From the NCBI GenBank assembly GCA_946478755.1, contig CAMLDJ010000213.1:1-9275 (forward strand): a stretch of 9,275 nucleotides of DNA, written 5' to 3'. The translations under genes and the position numbers were made by a program. This document shows, one piece after another, positions 7,153 through 9,275 of this stretch (position 1 is its first letter; every line of letters starts with the position of its first letter). This stretch comes from an uncultured Pedobacter sp. GTDB taxonomy: Bacteria > Bacteroidota > Bacteroidia > Sphingobacteriales > Sphingobacteriaceae. The notes under the pieces are model-generated. The model did no database searches. It had not been told where the DNA came from and worked only from the letters and a program-made list of their open reading frames with translations.

Positions 7153-8442
7153 TTATGAATTGAAAATCAGCAGGTAATAGTTTTTCTTTCCCTTTTGTAC
7201 GATGATAAACTTATCGTTTAAAAGGTCGCTCATTGTCAGTTTATCAGAAGGGTCTTTCAGCTTCTCTTTGTTGACCGCTACTCCACCACCTTGTATCAAT
7301 TTCTTTGCTTCTCCTTTTGAATTAAAGACCCCCGATCTCTCCGCAAGCATTGTTGCTGCATCGGTGCCTTCAACCAGCGCTGCTTTAGGGATGCTGAATT
7401 GTGGTATACCTTCAAATATCTCCAGAACCCGATTTTCAGATAAAGTTCTGAAAAACTCCAGCGAGCCGTTTCCGAACAAAAATTCAGAAGTTTTCACCGC
7501 AGTCTCCAATGCTTCAGCGGAATGCGTCCGGACGGTAATATCCTCCGCAAGTGCTTTTTGCAGTACGCGCAAATGCGGGGCTGCGTTGTGCTCGGTTTCC
7601 AGCGACTCTATTTCGGCTTGCGTTTTAAGCGTAAATATCCTGATCCATTTTTTGGTGTCGTCGTCCGATGCATTTAACCAGAACTGGTAGAATTTGTACG
7701 GCGAGGTTTTCTCCGCATCCAACCATACCGCACCGCTTTCAGTTTTACCAAATTTAGTTCCATCCGCCTTTTTAATCAGTTGGGTGGTGATGGCAAAGGC
7801 TGTTCCTCCATCCTTCCGTCTGATCAGTTCAGTTCCGGTAACGATATTCCCCCACTGATCTGAGCCGCCCATTTGAATCAGGCAATTGTGGTGTTTCCAC
7901 AGGTAATAAAAATCATAACCCTGGATCAGCTGGTAACAAAATTCGGTAAATGACAGTCCCGAGTCTCCTTCCAGACGTCGTTTCACACTGTCCTTTGCCA
8001 TCATATAGTTAACGGTAATGTGCTTTCCAATATCCCTTATAAAGGTAAACAGGCTCATGTCCTTAAACCAGTCAGCATTATTCACCATTACAGCGCCGTT
8101 TCCTTCATCTTCAAATTTTAAAAATTTGGAAAGCTGACGTTTCATCCCCGCGAGATTATGTGCAACCATGTCTTCTGTCTGAAGATTCCGCTCATCAGAT
8201 TTCCCGGAAGGATCGCCTACCATTCCGGTTGCTCCGCCTACCAAAGCATAAGGTTTATGTCCGGCGCGCTGAAAATGAATAAGGGTCATGATTTGTGTCA
8301 GGTGCCCAACATGTAGTGAATCCGCTGTCGGATCAAAACCGATATAACCTGAGGTCATGCCTTCATTTAATTTCTCTTCCGTACCAGGCATCATATCCTG
8401 TAACATGCCTCTCCAGCGTAGCTCTTCAACAAAATTGGTCAT
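7153..8442 (-). CDS. tyrS: Tyrosyl-tRNA synthetase
   Basis: A class I aminoacyl-tRNA synthetase of 429 residues that charges tRNA-Tyr with tyrosine in the cytoplasm. The HIGH-type signature is HVGH (44-47), after GFDPTADSL. The tyrosine/adenylate pocket shows YQLIQGYDF (170-178) and GGSDQWGN (192-199). The KMSKS-type loop is KFGKT (230-234), as in E. coli TyrS. The C-terminal third ends in an S4-like RNA-binding domain (about 362-428, with [15 protein letters not shown]). Length and motif order match the E. coli-type bacterial enzyme, and no key residue is missing. The ATG at 8442 puts the conserved core at the expected distance from the N-terminus. An exact TAnnTTTG element lies 20 nt upstream at 8469-8462. 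The gene is convergent with the LuxE-like gene, divergent from the AcpH-like gene, and so probably monocistronic. Confidence 0.98.
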   Translation of the reverse strand: MTNFVEELRWRGMLQDMMPGTEEKLNEGMTSGYIGFDPTADSLHVGHLTQIMTLIHFQRAGHKPYALVGGATGMVGDPSGKSDERNLQTEDMVAHNLAGMKRQLSKFLKFEDEGNGAVMVNNADWFKDMSLFTFIRDIGKHITVNYMMAKDSVKRRLEGDSGLSFTEFCYQLIQGYDFYYLWKHHNCLIQMGGSDQWGNIVTGTELIRRKDGGTAFAITTQLIKKADGTKFGKTESGAVWLDAEKTSPYKFYQFWLNASDDDTKKWIRIFTLKTQAEIESLETEHNAAPHLRVLQKALAEDITVRTHSAEALETAVKTSEFLFGNGSLEFFRTLSENRVLEIFEGIPQFSIPKAALVEGTDAATMLAERSGVFNSKGEAKKLIQGGGVAVNKEKLKDPSDKLTMSDLLNDKFIIVQKGKKNYYLLIFNS

Positions 8443-8461
8443 TATAATCTACTTTTGTTCG

Positions 8462-8469
8462 CAAATATA
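8462..8469 (-). promoter_or_regulatory. Bacteroidota -7 element of tyrS
   Basis: The minus strand reads TATATTTG, an exact TAnnTTTG match, 19 nt before the tyrS ATG. The transcript would begin near 8458, leaving a leader of about 15 nt with no Shine-Dalgarno site and no room for a T-box or similar leader. No good TTG -33 element is found at the standard distance. Confidence 0.55.
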
Positions 8470-8488
8470 GGAAAAGCTGTGTTATCCT

Positions 8489-8496
8489 TAAATTTG
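8489..8496 (+). promoter_or_regulatory. Candidate -7 element of the AcpH-like gene (alternative at 8534-8541)
   Basis: TAAATTTG at 8489-8496 is an exact TAnnTTTG match on the plus strand, placing a start near 8500 and a leader of about 45 nt. A second candidate, TAATTTTA at 8534-8541, matches 7 of 8 and lies just before the ATG, which would give a very short leader of a kind often seen in this phylum. Neither has a well-spaced TTG upstream, so the choice is open. Confidence 0.4.
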
Positions 8497-8500
8497 ATGA

Positions 8501-8513
8501 GGTTTTAAAAACC
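8501..8513. repeat. Short inverted repeat in the tyrS/AcpH-like intergenic region
   Basis: GGTTTT and AAAACC flank a single central A, forming a perfect 6-bp palindrome at the position where transcription from the 8489-8496 element would start. It could be a small operator or chance in AT-rich DNA; it is too tight to form an RNA hairpin. Confidence 0.25.
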
Positions 8514-8546
8514 GCTTATTGAACAATATTCGCTAATTTTAGCAGC

Positions 8547-9227
8547 ATGAACTTCTTATCCCATTTTTATTTTGAAAGAAACAATCCAGATGAAAATATG
8601 GTATTGGGAGTTGTCTTGCCAGATTTCATTAAAAATGCCCAAAAGGATTATAACTTATATCCACTGAAGATCAGGTACCTTTTCGAAGAGGAGCCGAACC
8701 AGGCTTCGATTTTGAACGGCTGGAAAAAACATATTGATGTAGACCAGCTATTTCATTCTTCGGCCTTCTTCCGGTTTCATACCAATGACCTGAAGAAAAT
8801 GATAGTGGACTGCTGTGAATATAGTCCGGTGAAGCCGTTCTTCTTAGCGCATATCGGGCTGGAGCTGATTTTAGATCATTTGCTGACTGCAGATGGGCTC
8901 GTAAATATCAATACCTTCTATGAACAACTGGCCAAGGCTGACCGAACAGCACTGAACGATTTTCTGCATACCTGTTCCCTGGAGGATACGGAAGTATTCT
9001 TCAGCTTTCTCGATAGCTTCATTTCGAGCAAATACTTGCTGAGCTACCAAAAGATGGAGAACATCGCTTACGCGCTCAGTCGCATCTGCATGCGTTTATG
9101 GGACAATCCATTTACAGATCCCCAGTTATCCCGGTTAACTGTCCAGCTTAGCCAATTTAAACAAAGCATTAAAAATGATTATCTTTCCATTTTTGATGAA
9201 ATTGAAAACGACTTAAAGAACAAGTAA
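8547..9227 (+). CDS. AcpH-like protein (ACP phosphodiesterase family)
   Basis: A 226-residue protein resembling AcpH, the acyl-carrier-protein phosphodiesterase that removes the 4'-phosphopantetheine group from holo-ACP. It opens with MNFLSHFYFE, close to the AcpH start MNFLAHLHLA. Likely metal-binding His/Asp residues are in family-like order: His6, Asp26 (GVVLPDFIKN), His62 and Asp64 (KKHIDVDQLFH), then His102 and Asp110-His111 (FFLAHIGLELILDHLL). It is longer than the roughly 193-residue E. coli protein and diverges in the C-terminal half, so the family call is firmer than the activity. It is mostly alpha-helical and cytoplasmic, with no signal peptide. The ATG at 8547 matches the conserved N-terminus exactly. 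It is transcribed away from tyrS and appears monocistronic within the window. Whether it really recycles ACP in this phylum is not established by the sequence. Confidence 0.8.
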   Translation: MNFLSHFYFERNNPDENMVLGVVLPDFIKNAQKDYNLYPLKIRYLFEEEPNQASILNGWKKHIDVDQLFHSSAFFRFHTNDLKKMIVDCCEYSPVKPFFLAHIGLELILDHLLTADGLVNINTFYEQLAKADRTALNDFLHTCSLEDTEVFFSFLDSFISSKYLLSYQKMENIAYALSRICMRLWDNPFTDPQLSRLTVQLSQFKQSIKNDYLSIFDEIENDLKNK

Positions 9228-9249
9228 AAAATTCCTTCAAATCTAAATC

Positions 9250-9262
9250 AGCTACTATAGCT
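9250..9262 (+). terminator. Very weak stem-loop after the AcpH-like gene
   Basis: AGCTA (9250-9254) and TAGCT (9258-9262) form a perfect 5-bp stem with a 3-nt loop 23 bp after the stop codon, followed by AATTTGT. The stem is short and AT-rich and the T run is broken, so it may be chance. The remaining spacer to the window end shows nothing else. Confidence 0.15.
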
Positions 9263-9275
9263 AATTTGTATCTTC

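Noticed and set aside
7202..7690. A 162-codon open frame on the plus strand inside tyrS
   Set aside because: It lies wholly antisense to a clear tyrS; the Ser/Ala/Cys-rich translation has no domain and mirrors the codon pattern of the opposite strand.
7747..7761. tyrS KMSKS loop reading KFGKT as a possible defect
   Set aside because: KFGKT is the normal form in E. coli-type TyrS enzymes, so it is not a missing catalytic residue.
9262..9275. Promoter for a further gene at the right edge
   Set aside because: TAATTTG is one base short of TAnnTTTG, and TATCTTC at the very end is truncated and mismatched; no gene start is visible.

Overview
The window looks like chromosomal DNA of a Bacteroidota bacterium, most likely a Pedobacter/Mucilaginibacter-type Sphingobacteriaceae. 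This rests on moderate GC, an outer-membrane receptor with the Bacteroidota-style CarboxypepD-regulatory N-domain, mostly no Shine-Dalgarno sequences, and several exact matches to the Bacteroidota -7 promoter element TAnnTTTG. The taxonomic call is an inference from these features and protein style, not from a database search. No tRNA, rRNA, CRISPR array, insertion sequence, integrase or attachment site was seen.

Layout. (a) 1-209: the first codons of a leftward gene that runs off the left edge, its promoter with an inverted repeat around the -7 element, and a strong terminator (157-187) serving the next leftward gene. (b) 210-3137, minus: a TonB-dependent outer-membrane receptor with no SusD partner. 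(c) 3138-3291: a divergent 154-bp promoter region. (d) 3292-7097, plus: a probable three-gene unit. It encodes a penicillin-acylase-family Ntn hydrolase, a small multi-pass membrane protein starting 4 bp later, and a LuxE/PaaK-like acyl-activating enzyme. The last starts at GTG and has its own -7 element just upstream. (e) 7153-8442, minus: tyrosyl-tRNA synthetase, convergent with the LuxE-like gene. (f) 8443-8546: a divergent promoter region. (g) 8547-9227, plus: an AcpH-like (ACP phosphodiesterase family) protein. The right edge holds about 48 bp of AT-rich spacer.

How the genes may work together. tyrS is housekeeping. The acylase would act in the cell envelope and release a carboxylic acid from an N-acyl compound; the LuxE-like protein has the motifs to adenylate a carboxylic acid in the cytoplasm; the receptor opposite the acylase could import a bulky ligand. 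A path of uptake, deacylation and acyl re-activation is coherent but is inference from adjacency alone. Most of the window is ordinary. The points most worth a second look are the acylase/membrane-protein/LuxE-like trio, the possibly leaderless GTG start, and the inverted repeat around the promoter at the left edge.
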